Assembly (NCBI GenBank): GCA_016795325.1
Contig: JAEUHY010000016.1
Location: 124,001 to 188,000, forward strand
DNA length: 64,000 nucleotides
Source of the DNA: Planctomycetota bacterium
Lineage (GTDB): Bacteria > Planctomycetota > UBA1135 > GCA-002686595
Direction: 5' to 3'
Below are positions 29,535 through 38,135 of this stretch, piece by piece. Position 1 is the stretch's first letter, and the number at the start of each line of letters is the position of its first letter. The position numbers and the translations under genes were made by a program. The notes below the pieces were generated by a model. It worked only from the letters and a program-made list of their open reading frames with translations. It was not told where the DNA came from and searched no databases.

Positions 29535-30269
29535 TCAGGCGAACTCGCGCTCCAACTTGCGGTCGATGTCGTCCTTCCAAGCCTCCAGGCGCTCGACCGC
29601 GAGGCGCGCCTTCTCGGGGAACGTCGCGTCCACGCGGCTCGAAGTGTCCACGCGCTTGCCGACGTACTTCTCCAACCGCTCGCGCGTCTTGAGGAACGTC
29701 CCGACATAGCCCGAATGCGCGATGCGTTGATCGTTCGCGACCTTGAGCGCGGCGGCGACCGTGGTTTGGATCGACGTGACCTTGGCGCGCAGGTCAGCAG
29801 GCAGCGGGCGCTTCTCGGTCTTGGCGCGCAGCGCTTCCGCCACGAGGCTCATCAGCCCCACCTGCGCGCGCTCCGCCGACGTGTACGCGTTGGAGATCGC
29901 GGCCGCGGCGTCCTTCACGCGGCTGGCCGCTGAGGCCTCCAGGCCGTTCACGGAGCTGATCACTTCGCCGACCATGGTGCGCAGGTCGATCTTGGCGCGT
30001 TGCAACGTTTCGCGCAGCTCGCTGAACGGCCGCGCCAGCGGGTCCTCCGACTTGAGGCTGCGAGCGATCGTCTCGCAGGCGCGCTCGGCGGCCGTCAGCT
30101 TGGTTTCCGCCTCGGCAGAGCTGTAGCGCGTCGGCTCGCGCGTCAGCCACTGGTCCATCTCACGCTCGGTCTCCTTGACGTACTCGAGCGCCTCCTTGGC
30201 GGCCTTGACCGCAGCTTTGGCGTCGGACTTGTTGCTGACGAGTCTCTCGAGAGTGTTGAAGTCGGGCAT
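29535..30269 (-). CDS. Uncharacterised all-helical protein
   Basis: A 244-residue soluble protein rich in Ala, Lys, Glu and Arg, without signal peptide or membrane segment. ATG 30269 (MPDFNTLERLVSNKSDAK) is the start; the longer frame adds only Arg-rich non-coding-looking sequence. Long heptad-like stretches (AAVKAAKEALEYVKETEREM, KLTAAERACETIARSLKSED, EKARLAVERLEAWKDDIDRK) suggest coiled coil. No known family was identified; a structural, chaperone-like or phage-shock-like role is only a guess. The leader lacks a Shine-Dalgarno sequence and is C-rich on the coding strand (five G-runs on the other strand). Confidence 0.65.
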   Translation of the reverse strand: MPDFNTLERLVSNKSDAKAAVKAAKEALEYVKETEREMDQWLTREPTRYSSAEAETKLTAAERACETIARSLKSEDPLARPFSELRETLQRAKIDLRTMVGEVISSVNGLEASAASRVKDAAAAISNAYTSAERAQVGLMSLVAEALRAKTEKRPLPADLRAKVTSIQTTVAAALKVANDQRIAHSGYVGTFLKTRERLEKYVGKRVDTSSRVDATFPEKARLAVERLEAWKDDIDRKLEREFA

Positions 30270-30305
30270 GGGGTGAGCGGGGATCAGGGTGGCGGGGGCT
30301 GGGGG
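30269..30305 (+). other. Five-run G-quadruplex motif upstream of the helical-protein start
   Basis: On the plus strand, which is the template for the minus-strand gene, runs of 4, 4, 3, 5 and 5 G begin at 30270, 30279, 30287, 30294 and 30301, with loops of 5, 4, 4 and 2 bases. This satisfies the usual G3+N1-7 rule. It covers the start codon and leader of the 244-residue gene. Confidence 0.5.
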
Positions 30306-30461
30306 CGACGCGCATCCGAAACGGATGTTCCGACGGCGCCGAGAATTGGCCGCTCTGGGCCGCGAACGTTCCCGCGCCGAACGCCGAACGTGGAATTTCC
30401 CTGACCTACTTCGCAAGGAGGCGGCGAAGCGGCGCGCGCCCACCACGCGTGACGGGGCCCC

Positions 30462-31124
30462 CTAGTCAGTCATCGACCCAACCGAACGTAGGGCGTCCCT
30501 CCAATGCTGCCGGATCCACTTGGGCAGGTTGCGGCGGAGCTCCTCCTTGCGGGCGTAGTCCAGCGGAAGCTCCCTGCGGTCGCAGCGTGGCAGAAGCACG
30601 AGCAACTCGCAGGCGCGGCCGTGATGGTTGTGCGTCTGGAGTTCGTTCAGCGCGGCGTGCGCGATTCCCAGCTCGTGGCGCCTCCAAAGCGTCGGTGGAA
30701 TGAGCAGGACGCTCGCCGCAGTGACTGCGCCCGCGGTCTGCAACAGCCAGTTGCGCGGCTTGTGGTCTCTGAGCAGTTGAACGGCCGCAACGGAGAACGC
30801 GATGAACGTGCCCCACGGCACGAGTCCCAGCAGTCCGATCAGAACGAACGTTCCGGCCAGCGCCATCGGCGCAAGCAACACTGCCGTCACCAACGCGAAT
30901 AGCGCACCCAGCGAAAACGCTGCGAGCAGCGCGCCGCGCTCGAACTCCGAGGCACGTGCGCTCCACGCGTAGCGCGCGAACAGCCCCAGCTCGATCGCTA
31001 CGAACCAATACACGCACGAGTACCACCCGCCATACACGTGGACCATGCGCGAGTCGATCGCAAAGCACACGATCGGCAGCCACAGCCCAAACCCGAGCCA
31101 CAGCTTGCGTCGGAATCCCGTCAT
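30462..31124 (-). CDS. Uncharacterised integral membrane protein
   Basis: A 220-residue protein starting at ATG 31124, five bases after the DUF1501 stop, so it is probably the last gene of that operon. It has four to five membrane helices, for example LWLGFGLWLPIVCFAI, VYWFVAIELGLFARYA, LAAFSLGALFALVTAVLLAP and FVLIGLLGLVPWGTFIAFSV, then a cytoplasmic-looking tail rich in Arg, Leu and His. No family was recognised. The longer reading to 31523 lies wholly within the DUF1501 gene and was discarded. Confidence 0.7.
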   Translation of the reverse strand: MTGFRRKLWLGFGLWLPIVCFAIDSRMVHVYGGWYSCVYWFVAIELGLFARYAWSARASEFERGALLAAFSLGALFALVTAVLLAPMALAGTFVLIGLLGLVPWGTFIAFSVAAVQLLRDHKPRNWLLQTAGAVTAASVLLIPPTLWRRHELGIAHAALNELQTHNHHGRACELLVLLPRCDRRELPLDYARKEELRRNLPKWIRQHWRDALRSVGSMTD

Positions 31125-31129
31125 CGCAG

Positions 31130-32602
31130 CTACGCGAGCAACTCGCGCACGACGCGGCCCTCGACGTCCGTCAGGCGGTAATCGCGGCCCTGAGCGAAGT
31201 AGGTGAGGCGTTCGTGGTCGAAGCCCAAGAGGTGTAGCAACGTCGCGTGCAGGTCGTGCACGGAGACCGGGTTCTCGGCGATGTTGTAGCTGTAGTCGTC
31301 GGTCTTGCCGTACGTGACGCCCGGGTTCACGCCGCCGCCCGCCATCCACACGCTGAAGCAGCGCGGATGGTGGTCGCGGCCGTAGTTGGTCTCGGTCAAC
31401 TCGCCCTGGCTGTACACCGTGCGGCCGAACTCGCCGCCCCACAGCACGAGCGTGTCGTCGAGCAGTCCGCGGCGCTTCATATCCTTGAGCAGCGCGGCCT
31501 GCGGCTGGTCGACGGCGCCGCACTGCGCGCGGATTTCGGTCGGCAGGTTGCCGTGCGCGTCCCAGCCGCGCATGTAGAGCTGGATGAAGCGCACGCCGCG
31601 CTCGGCGAGGCGCCGCGCGAGCAGGCAGTTGGCCGCGAACGAGCCGGGTTTTTGCACGTCGGGCCCGTACAGCGCGAGCGTCTCAGCGCTCTCGTTCGAG
31701 AAGTCGGTCAGCTCGGGCGCCGACATCTGCATGCGGAAGGCCATCTCGTGCTGCGCGATGCGCGTGCGGATCTCGGGGTCGAGCGACTCTTCGAACTCGC
31801 GCTCGTTGAGCTGCGCGACGAGGTCGAGCATGCGGCGCCGATCCGCACGCGCCACGCCCGGAGGATCCTTGAGGAACAGCACCGGATCGCCGCTCGAGCG
31901 CAGCTTGCAGCCCTGGTGTTCGCTGGGCAGAAAACCGCTGCCCCAAAAGCGCGCCGAGAGCGCCTGCATGTTGCCCAGGCCCTGCGTGATCATCACCACG
32001 AAGGTCGGCAGGTTGGCGTTCGCGCTGCCCAGGCCGTAGCTCATCCACGAGCCGAACGAAGGCCGGCCCGGTTGCTGCGTGCCGGTCTGGAAGAACGTGA
32101 TGCCGGGCTCGTGGTTGATCGCCTCGGTGTGCATCGAGTTCACGAAGCACAGCTCGCGCGCCAGGCTCGCGGTGTGCGGCACCAGTTCGCTGAGCCACAC
32201 GCCGTTCTGGCGGTTCTCGAAGCGGCTGAACTTGAACATCGACGGCGCGACCGGAAAACGCGCCTGGCCGCTGGTCATCGTCGTCAGGCGCTGGCCCTGG
32301 CGGATCGAGTCGGGCAAATCCTGGTTGAAGCGCTGGCGCAACTGCGGTTTGTAGTCCCACAGGTCGATCTGGCTCGGCGCGCCCTCCATGTGCAGGTAGA
32401 TCACGCGCTTGGCCTTCGGTGCGAAGTGCGGGCCCAGCGGCGTATTGCTCGTCGTTCCACTCGCGGCGCCGTGCGCGCGCGCGCCGTGGCCCGTGAGCGA
32501 GCCGAGCGCGAGCGCGCCCAGCCCGGCGCCGACGCCCGCTGCGCCCAGCCCGAAGAATCGGCGGCGCGTGAGGAGCAGCTCTCGTTCGCGGATCGGATTC
32601 AC
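31130..32602 (-). CDS. DUF1501 (sulfatase-like) secreted protein
   Basis: A 490-residue protein starting at GTG 32602, six bases after the stop of the DUF1549/DUF1553 gene. The N-terminus is a twin-arginine signal (LTRRRFFGLGAAGVGAGLG). Motifs VIYLHMEGAPSQIDLWDYKP, SELVPHTASLARELCFVNSM, NHEPGITFFQTG, VLWGGEFGRTVYSQGE and GRDHHPRCFSVWMAGGGV are those of DUF1501, a planctomycete-rich family in the alkaline phosphatase/sulfatase fold. It nearly always pairs with a PSCyt/PSD1 protein. Their joint role is unknown but is thought to involve periplasmic modification or breakdown of complex polysaccharides or other large substrates. Confidence 0.95.
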   Translation of the reverse strand: MNPIRERELLLTRRRFFGLGAAGVGAGLGALALGSLTGHGARAHGAASGTTSNTPLGPHFAPKAKRVIYLHMEGAPSQIDLWDYKPQLRQRFNQDLPDSIRQGQRLTTMTSGQARFPVAPSMFKFSRFENRQNGVWLSELVPHTASLARELCFVNSMHTEAINHEPGITFFQTGTQQPGRPSFGSWMSYGLGSANANLPTFVVMITQGLGNMQALSARFWGSGFLPSEHQGCKLRSSGDPVLFLKDPPGVARADRRRMLDLVAQLNEREFEESLDPEIRTRIAQHEMAFRMQMSAPELTDFSNESAETLALYGPDVQKPGSFAANCLLARRLAERGVRFIQLYMRGWDAHGNLPTEIRAQCGAVDQPQAALLKDMKRRGLLDDTLVLWGGEFGRTVYSQGELTETNYGRDHHPRCFSVWMAGGGVNPGVTYGKTDDYSYNIAENPVSVHDLHATLLHLLGFDHERLTYFAQGRDYRLTDVEGRVVRELLA

Positions 32603-32608
32603 GTGCGT

Positions 32609-35600
32609 TCAGCTCCGGCTGATGGTGGCGTCGAGGTTGAGAAGGGCGTTGGCGAGCAGCGTCCAGGCCGCCAGCTCGCGCGCATCGAAACGCGGGTCGG
32701 TCGGCGCTTCGCCGACTTCGATCAGCTGTTTCGCGCTCATTTCGTCGTTCGCGTAGCGCGCGCGGAAGTCCGCCAGCGCCTGCGCGAGCGCCGCCAGCTC
32801 GCGCGCTTCGGGCGCCTGCGACGTGCAGCGGCGGAACATCGCCGCGAGCTTGTGCTCATCCGTCGCGGCCGCGGCGTCCGCGAGCGTGCGTTGCGCGAGC
32901 ACACGCGCGGCCTCGACGAACTGTTCGTCGTTCCACAGCACGAAAGCCTGGAGCGGCGTGTTCGTCGCCGCGCGTTTGATCGTGCAGAACTCGCGCGTCG
33001 GCGCGTCGAGCATGAGCAGCGACGGCGGGGGACAGGCGCGCTTCCAGTACGTGTACAGGCTGCGCCGCCACAACGCGTCGCCGCTGCCGCGTTCGTAGGT
33101 GCGCGTGTTCGACTGCAGCATCGCCACTTCCTGCCACAGTCCCTCGGGCTGGTAGGGCTTCACGCTCGGGCCGCCGAAGTTCTCGACGAGCAGGCCCGCG
33201 ACGTAGAGGGCGCCGTCGCGGATCTCCTCGGCGCCGAGCCGCCGCCGCGGCGCGCACGCGAGCCAGCGGTTCTGCGGGTCGCGGTCGCGCAGTTCGGGGC
33301 GCGCGCGCGAGCTCTGGCGGTAGGTGTTGCTGGTCACGATCAGCTTGAGGACGTGCTGCACGTTCCAACCGCTCTCGCGGAACTCGACCGCGAGCCAGTC
33401 GAGCAACTCCGGATGGCTCGGCCACTCGCTGCGCAGGCCGAAGTCGTCGCTCGTGCTGACGAGCCCGACGCCGAACACCTGTTCCCACAGACGGTTGACG
33501 GCCACGCGCGCGACGAGCGGATTGTTCGGCGAGGTCATCCACTGCGCGAGGCCGAGTCGGTTGGCGGGCGCGCCTTCGGGCAACGCGCCGAGCGCGGCCG
33601 GCACGCCGCGCGGCGTGGGCCGCGCCTTGTCGGGCTTGTCGTACTGGCCGCGCATCAGCACGTACGTCTCGCGCGGCGAGGCCATCTCGCGCATCACCAT
33701 CGTGCGCGGCGTGCGTGTGTCGATCTCGGCGAGCTTCTTCTCGAGCTCCGCGACGCGCTCGAGCTTCGTGCGGTAGTCGGGCGAGGCGTTCAGCCGCCAG
33801 GCGCGCTTCACGAGCGCGTCGAGCTCGCTCCAGCGCGCGGAGGCCGGCGCCAACGCCGCGCACAGTTCGCCCGCGAGTTCGTCCGCCGCGCGCTGCAGCT
33901 CGAAGAAGAACCCGCCCTGGCCGCCGGTGTTCACGATCTTGAACACCACCTCGTTCACGCCCGCGCGCAGTTCGATGCGCGCCTTGTCCTGGTTGGGCGC
34001 GACCGCGCGATCGGTCTTGTTGCTCGCGGCCTCGACGCTGTTCACGAACAGACGGAAGCCGTCGTCGCTGCCGATGCCGACGTCGAGCGCGCGCGCGCTG
34101 GGGCTGAAGATGCGCTTGGCGACGTAGGTCGCGCCGACGCCGTCGGGGGTCGCGTTGGTTGCGCCGTCCTTGAACTTGATCTCGGCGCGCCACGCCAACT
34201 CGCCGAAGCGACGCGCGAAGTCGAGCGGCGCTTCTTCAGGGCCGAAGCGCTTGTCGAACACCGACTCGCGCACGTCGGCGAAGGGCCCGGCGATGTTCCA
34301 CGCCGTGGCGGCCAGCGGGAGTCGCTCGAGCAACGCCGGCTCGATCGCGCCGAGGTCGACGCGCGTTCGGCCGAAAGCGTGCCGTGCATAGATCGAGCGG
34401 TACTGCAGCGTGACTGTGACTTCCGTGCCGCCTTCGAAGCCAAAGGGCTTGTCGGCGAGGAACAGCGCCATGCGCGGGCCGGGGCGGTTGTGCGCGTCGA
34501 CGGCCCAGCCGAGTTCGTCGGGATCGAGCGCGTTGACGACGCCGAAGTCGCCGTTCTGTTGTTCGAAATCGGCCCAGGCCCACACGAGTTGAACGCGCTC
34601 TTCGCGCGCCGGCTCGCGCACCGAACGCGCCAGCACCTCGATGCCGCTGAGCACCGCGTTGCCGTTGTCGGCGCGACCGACGCGGCCTTCGGCGTGGCTC
34701 GGGTCGGTGAGCGCGTCGAGCCGCAGCACACGCAGCCCGGTCGCGTCGGTGCGCAGCACCAGCGTGTGGTCTTCGCGATCGGGGCGTTCGCCCGAGGCGA
34801 GCACCGAGCCGTCGGGTTGCGGCGTCAGCACGAAGTTCGCGTTGGCGCGCGCGCCCACGACCTTGGGGCTGGCCCACTTCACGCCGTGCGCGCCGCTCAG
34901 GTTCGCTGCGAACTCCGCGAAGCGTGCGCTGTCCTCCGGCGCCTCCTGTTCGAGCTCCGCACGCGACGCACCGAGGTCGGCCGTGAGCTTCGCAGTTTCG
35001 GCGAGCAACTCCGGCGTCGGCGCCTTGATGAACGGCTCGAAGGCGCGGTTCGCGTCGGGCAACTGCGAGTACAGGCCCGGCTCTTCGTTCGAGTTGAAGT
35101 ACGCGTAGAAGCGGTAGAACTCGTCCTGGCTGACGGGGTCGTACTTGTGCTCGTGGCAGCGCGCGCAACCCATCGTGAGGCCCAGGAACACCTGGCCCGT
35201 CGTGGCCGCGCGGTCGACGGCGTATTCGACGCGGTACTCCTCGTCGATCGCGCCGCCTTCGTCGGTGATGACGTGGTTGCGGTTGAAACCGCTCGCCACG
35301 AGTTGTTCGACGGTCGCGTCCGGCAACAGGTCGCCCGCGATCTGCTCGGTGAGGAAGCGATCGAAGCGCATGTTCCAGCGGTACGCGTTGAGCACCCAGT
35401 CGCGCCACAGCCAGATCTGGCGCCCGGCGTCCATGTGGATGCCGTTCGTGTCGGCGTAGCGTGCCGCGTCGAGCCACGGCGTCGCCATGCGCTCGGCGTA
35501 GCGCGAGACGTAGGGCTCTTCGCTCAAGAGCTTGTCGATCCAGCGCTCGTACGCGTCGGGTCGTAGGTCGGCGAGGAAGGCGTCGAGCTCTTCGGGCGTC

Positions 35601-36196
35601 GGCGGCAGGCCGGTGAGGTCGAGGAACGCGCGGCGCAGCTGCTGCGCGGCGTCGGCCGGCGCGCTCGGCGCGACACGTTCGCTCTCCAGGCGCGCGAGCA
35701 CGAAGCTGTCGATGGCGTTGCGCGGCCAAGTTGTGTCGGCCACGCTCGGCACTTCGGGCCGCCGCGGCGTCACGAACGCCCAGTGCGGCTCGTATTCGGC
35801 GCCTTCGTCGATCCAACGTTCGAGCAGCGCGACCTCGTCCGCCGTGAGCGCCTTCTTGTGGCTCGAGGGCGGCGGCATCAGGTCGTCCGCGTCGGTCGCG
35901 GTGACGCGTGCGAGCAGTTCGCTGGCGCGCGCATCGCCCGGAACGATGGCGCCGCTCGCGAGCGCGCTCTCACGCTCGTCGAGGCGCAACTTGGCTTCGC
36001 GCGTCGCTTCGTCCGGCCCGTGGCAACGCAGACACTTGTCGGACAGCAGCGGGCGGATGTCGCGGCTGTAGCGGACCGGCGCGCGCGCGTCGAGCGCGGC
36101 GCGTGCGCTGTCCGAGCCGTTCGCGAAAAGCGCGCTCGCGAAGAGCGCCGAACCAACGGTGAAAGCCGCGAGGTTGCGTGAGAGAGGCGATCCCAT
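32609..36196 (-). CDS. Planctomycete cytochrome c protein with DUF1549 and DUF1553 domains
   Basis: A 1195-residue exported protein from ATG 36196. The signal peptide is followed by a PSCyt1 domain with haem site C55-L-R-C58-H59 and the ending DADDLMPPPSSHKK. DUF1549 (PSCyt2, about 155-390) carries a second site C344-A-R-C347-H348 in LTMGCARCHEHKYDP plus RAFLDLTGLPPTPEELDAFL. A roughly 430-residue insert with beta-sandwich character (about 420-850) separates it from DUF1553 (PSD1, about 850-1130; RVAVNRLWEQVFGVGLVST, HPELLDWLAVEF, LWNDEQFVEAARVLA). It is cotranscribed with DUF1501. The large insert makes it longer than a minimal PSCyt-PSD1 protein. Confidence 0.95.
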   Translation of the reverse strand: MGSPLSRNLAAFTVGSALFASALFANGSDSARAALDARAPVRYSRDIRPLLSDKCLRCHGPDEATREAKLRLDERESALASGAIVPGDARASELLARVTATDADDLMPPPSSHKKALTADEVALLERWIDEGAEYEPHWAFVTPRRPEVPSVADTTWPRNAIDSFVLARLESERVAPSAPADAAQQLRRAFLDLTGLPPTPEELDAFLADLRPDAYERWIDKLLSEEPYVSRYAERMATPWLDAARYADTNGIHMDAGRQIWLWRDWVLNAYRWNMRFDRFLTEQIAGDLLPDATVEQLVASGFNRNHVITDEGGAIDEEYRVEYAVDRAATTGQVFLGLTMGCARCHEHKYDPVSQDEFYRFYAYFNSNEEPGLYSQLPDANRAFEPFIKAPTPELLAETAKLTADLGASRAELEQEAPEDSARFAEFAANLSGAHGVKWASPKVVGARANANFVLTPQPDGSVLASGERPDREDHTLVLRTDATGLRVLRLDALTDPSHAEGRVGRADNGNAVLSGIEVLARSVREPAREERVQLVWAWADFEQQNGDFGVVNALDPDELGWAVDAHNRPGPRMALFLADKPFGFEGGTEVTVTLQYRSIYARHAFGRTRVDLGAIEPALLERLPLAATAWNIAGPFADVRESVFDKRFGPEEAPLDFARRFGELAWRAEIKFKDGATNATPDGVGATYVAKRIFSPSARALDVGIGSDDGFRLFVNSVEAASNKTDRAVAPNQDKARIELRAGVNEVVFKIVNTGGQGGFFFELQRAADELAGELCAALAPASARWSELDALVKRAWRLNASPDYRTKLERVAELEKKLAEIDTRTPRTMVMREMASPRETYVLMRGQYDKPDKARPTPRGVPAALGALPEGAPANRLGLAQWMTSPNNPLVARVAVNRLWEQVFGVGLVSTSDDFGLRSEWPSHPELLDWLAVEFRESGWNVQHVLKLIVTSNTYRQSSRARPELRDRDPQNRWLACAPRRRLGAEEIRDGALYVAGLLVENFGGPSVKPYQPEGLWQEVAMLQSNTRTYERGSGDALWRRSLYTYWKRACPPPSLLMLDAPTREFCTIKRAATNTPLQAFVLWNDEQFVEAARVLAQRTLADAAAATDEHKLAAMFRRCTSQAPEARELAALAQALADFRARYANDEMSAKQLIEVGEAPTDPRFDARELAAWTLLANALLNLDATISRS

Positions 36197-36307
36197 GGTG
36201 CTCTGCTGGAGGCGTGCGGGCGGCTCGAACGCGGGGACTTCGGCGGGGGCGGTGCGCGCAGCCCATCGTAGCCTCGTGGGCGCCTCGCGGGCGGCAGTGC
36301 TGGGCGG

Positions 36308-37354
36308 TTAGTCCGCAGCCGGAACGATCGCGAACTTGCCGCGCACGCGGCCGGCTTCGAGTTCGGCGAGGGCGCGCGGTGTGTCCTCCAACGCGAAGAC
36401 GCGCTCGACGTGCGGCGCGAGTTCGCCGGATTCGACCCGCGCGGCGAGCTGCGCCATGTCCGCGCCGTCCTCGTTCGCGAGCAGAGGAACGAAGCGCTGG
36501 GCGCCCAAGCGCGAGAGCAGGGCGCCGGCCAGTTGGCGCTCGAGGCCGAAGGTCCACTCGCCGCCGTTTTCACCGCCGACGAAAGTGAGCCGTCCGTGCG
36601 GCGCCAGCGCGCGGCGCAGGCGCGCGAGCGGGGCGTTGCCGGCGATGTCGACGATCACGTCGAAGCGCTCCGGCGCGGCGGCGAAGTCGTCGCGGCGATA
36701 GTCGAGCGCCTCGTGCGCGCCCAGGCTGCGCACGAACGCGAGCTTCTCGCCGCTGCACACGCCGGTGACGTGCGCGCCGAGCGCGCGGGCGAGTTGCACG
36801 GCGAAATGGCCGACGCCGCCCGCGGCGCCGAGCACGAGCACACGCTCGCCGGCTTTCGCGGCCGTCGCGTCGCGCAGCGCCTGCAGCGCAGTGAGCCCGG
36901 AGATCGCCAGCACGCCGCAGCGTTCCAGCGGGAGGTTCTTCGGCGCGCGGGCGAGTTTGCCCTCGTGCGCGCAAGCGAACTGCGCGTACGTGCCGCGCCC
37001 GATCCCGAACACCACGTCGCCCACCGCCCAGCGCTCGACCTGCGGCCCCACGGCGACCACGACGCCGGCAAGGTCGAGTCCCGGAACGCGCTGCTTGGGG
37101 CGCGACAACCCGAACACGGCGCGCAGCGGATACGGACGGCCGACCATCAGGTGCCACACGCCGCGGTCGACGCCTGCTGCAGCGACGCGCACGAGCACTT
37201 CGCCGGCTGCGGGCGTCGGCAGCGGGAGTTGCTCCATGCGCAACACGGAGCTGGGCCCGTAGCGGTCCTGCACGATCGCACGCATGGTCGCCGGAAGGGC
37301 CGGGGCAGCCTTCGGAGGGACGTGAAGTTGCCGGCGTTCGATCTGCGCGTCCAT
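36308..37354 (-). CDS. MDR-family NAD(P)-dependent oxidoreductase (quinone reductase/alcohol dehydrogenase-like)
   Basis: A 348-residue medium-chain dehydrogenase. The GroES-like N-terminus has AGEVLVRVAAAGVDRGVWHL and VPGLDLAGVVVAVGPQVERW; the cofactor domain has VLVLGAAGGVGHFAVQLARA. The catalytic zinc cysteine/histidine pattern is missing, so it belongs to the zinc-free quinone oxidoreductase branch. ATG 37354 gives a start only 25 bases from the divergent tetR start. ATG 37285 (MRAIVQDRYGPSSV) is the more common family N-terminus and would leave about 94 bases for a promoter. It is probably repressed by the adjacent TetR protein and induced by its electrophilic or xenobiotic substrate, which is not known. 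Confidence 0.88.
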   Translation of the reverse strand: MDAQIERRQLHVPPKAAPALPATMRAIVQDRYGPSSVLRMEQLPLPTPAAGEVLVRVAAAGVDRGVWHLMVGRPYPLRAVFGLSRPKQRVPGLDLAGVVVAVGPQVERWAVGDVVFGIGRGTYAQFACAHEGKLARAPKNLPLERCGVLAISGLTALQALRDATAAKAGERVLVLGAAGGVGHFAVQLARALGAHVTGVCSGEKLAFVRSLGAHEALDYRRDDFAAAPERFDVIVDIAGNAPLARLRRALAPHGRLTFVGGENGGEWTFGLERQLAGALLSRLGAQRFVPLLANEDGADMAQLAARVESGELAPHVERVFALEDTPRALAELEAGRVRGKFAIVPAAD

Positions 37355-37355
37355 G

Positions 37356-37371
37356 ACACTTACAGTGTAAG
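37356..37371. promoter_or_regulatory. Nested palindromic operator between MDR and tetR genes
   Basis: The 25-base gap between the two divergent start codons contains ACACT-TAC-AGTGT (37356-37368) overlapping CTTAC-AGT-GTAAG (37359-37371). Both are perfect inverted repeats with a 3-nt centre, as expected for a TetR-family dimer. AT-rich -10-like elements for both directions would lie within it. Confidence 0.65.
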
Positions 37372-37379
37372 GTAGAGCC

Positions 37380-38072
37380 ATGGCGAAAGCGAAGACGACC
37401 ACCGGAGGGGCCCGACGCACGCGCAAGACGCCGGTCACGCGCGAGGCGGCGCTGAAGGCGGCGGTGCGTATCGCGGATGCGCACGGCCTCGAGGAACTCA
37501 GCATGCGCAGGCTCGCGCGCGAGCTGGGCTGTGAAGCGATGTCGCTCTACCACCACTTCGCGCACAAGGACGCAATCCTCGACGGCATGGTCGAGCACGT
37601 GTTCGAGCAGTTCGACGCGCCACGCAGCGGCGCGCCGTGGCGCAGCGCCTTGAGCAAGCGGATGCACTCGATGCGGCGCGCGCTGCTGCGCCACCCTTGG
37701 GCGGTGCGGCTGCTCGACTCGCGCACGGCGCCCTCGATGGTGACGCTCGCGCACCACGACGCGGTGCTCGGCGTGCTCCGCGCCGAGGGCTTCAGCGTGC
37801 AGCTCTCCGCCGTCGCGTACGCCTTGCTCGACAGCTTCGTCTACGGCTTCGTCGTGACGGAGCTGAGCCTTCCTTTCCGCACCAGCGCCGAGGCGCGTCG
37901 CTTGGCGAAGTCGATGCTCGCGCAGGCCGCCTCCGACCAGTTCCCGCACCTGCGCGAGTTCACGCAGGCGCACGTGCTGCGGCCTGGCTACAGCTTTGCC
38001 GCGGAGTTCGACCGCGCGCTCGAGCTGGTGCTCGACGCTCTGGAGCTGCGGCGCGCGCGAGAGAGCAAGTGA
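37380..38072 (+). CDS. TetR-family transcriptional regulator (TetR C-terminal type 1)
   Basis: A 230-residue regulator from ATG 37380. The N-terminal helix-turn-helix is seen as TREAALKAAVRIADAHGLEE, LSMRRLARELGCEAMSLYHH and HKDAILDGMVEHV. The C-terminal domain is of the classical tetracycline-repressor type (TetR_C_1): WRSALSKRMHSMRRALLRHP, AVRLLDSRTAPS, LLDSFVYGFVVTELSLPF. It should repress itself and the divergent MDR gene by binding the nested palindrome 9-24 bases upstream. The inducer is unknown, and tetracycline resistance is not implied because no efflux gene is present. The gene ends just before a strong hairpin. Confidence 0.93.
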   Translation: MAKAKTTTGGARRTRKTPVTREAALKAAVRIADAHGLEELSMRRLARELGCEAMSLYHHFAHKDAILDGMVEHVFEQFDAPRSGAPWRSALSKRMHSMRRALLRHPWAVRLLDSRTAPSMVTLAHHDAVLGVLRAEGFSVQLSAVAYALLDSFVYGFVVTELSLPFRTSAEARRLAKSMLAQAASDQFPHLREFTQAHVLRPGYSFAAEFDRALELVLDALELRRARESK

Positions 38073-38078
38073 ACGAAG

Positions 38079-38115
38079 CGGGCCTCCGGCAAGCTTCGAA
38101 CTTGCCGGAGGCCCG
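38079..38115. terminator. Bidirectional hairpin between tetR and the convergent exported-protein gene
   Basis: A perfect 15-bp stem (38079-38093 with 38101-38115) and 7-nt loop CTTCGAA lies between two convergent stops (38072 and 38136). Its position fits termination from both sides; T-runs are absent. Confidence 0.7.
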
Positions 38116-38135
38116 AGGCAGGCTCGCGTGAACTG

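Noticed and set aside
31247..35566. 1439-residue open frame on the plus strand
   Set aside because: It is antisense to the DUF1501 and DUF1549/DUF1553 genes, whose protein motifs are unmistakable. Its translation is Arg/Ala/His-rich without domains, as expected in GC-rich DNA.
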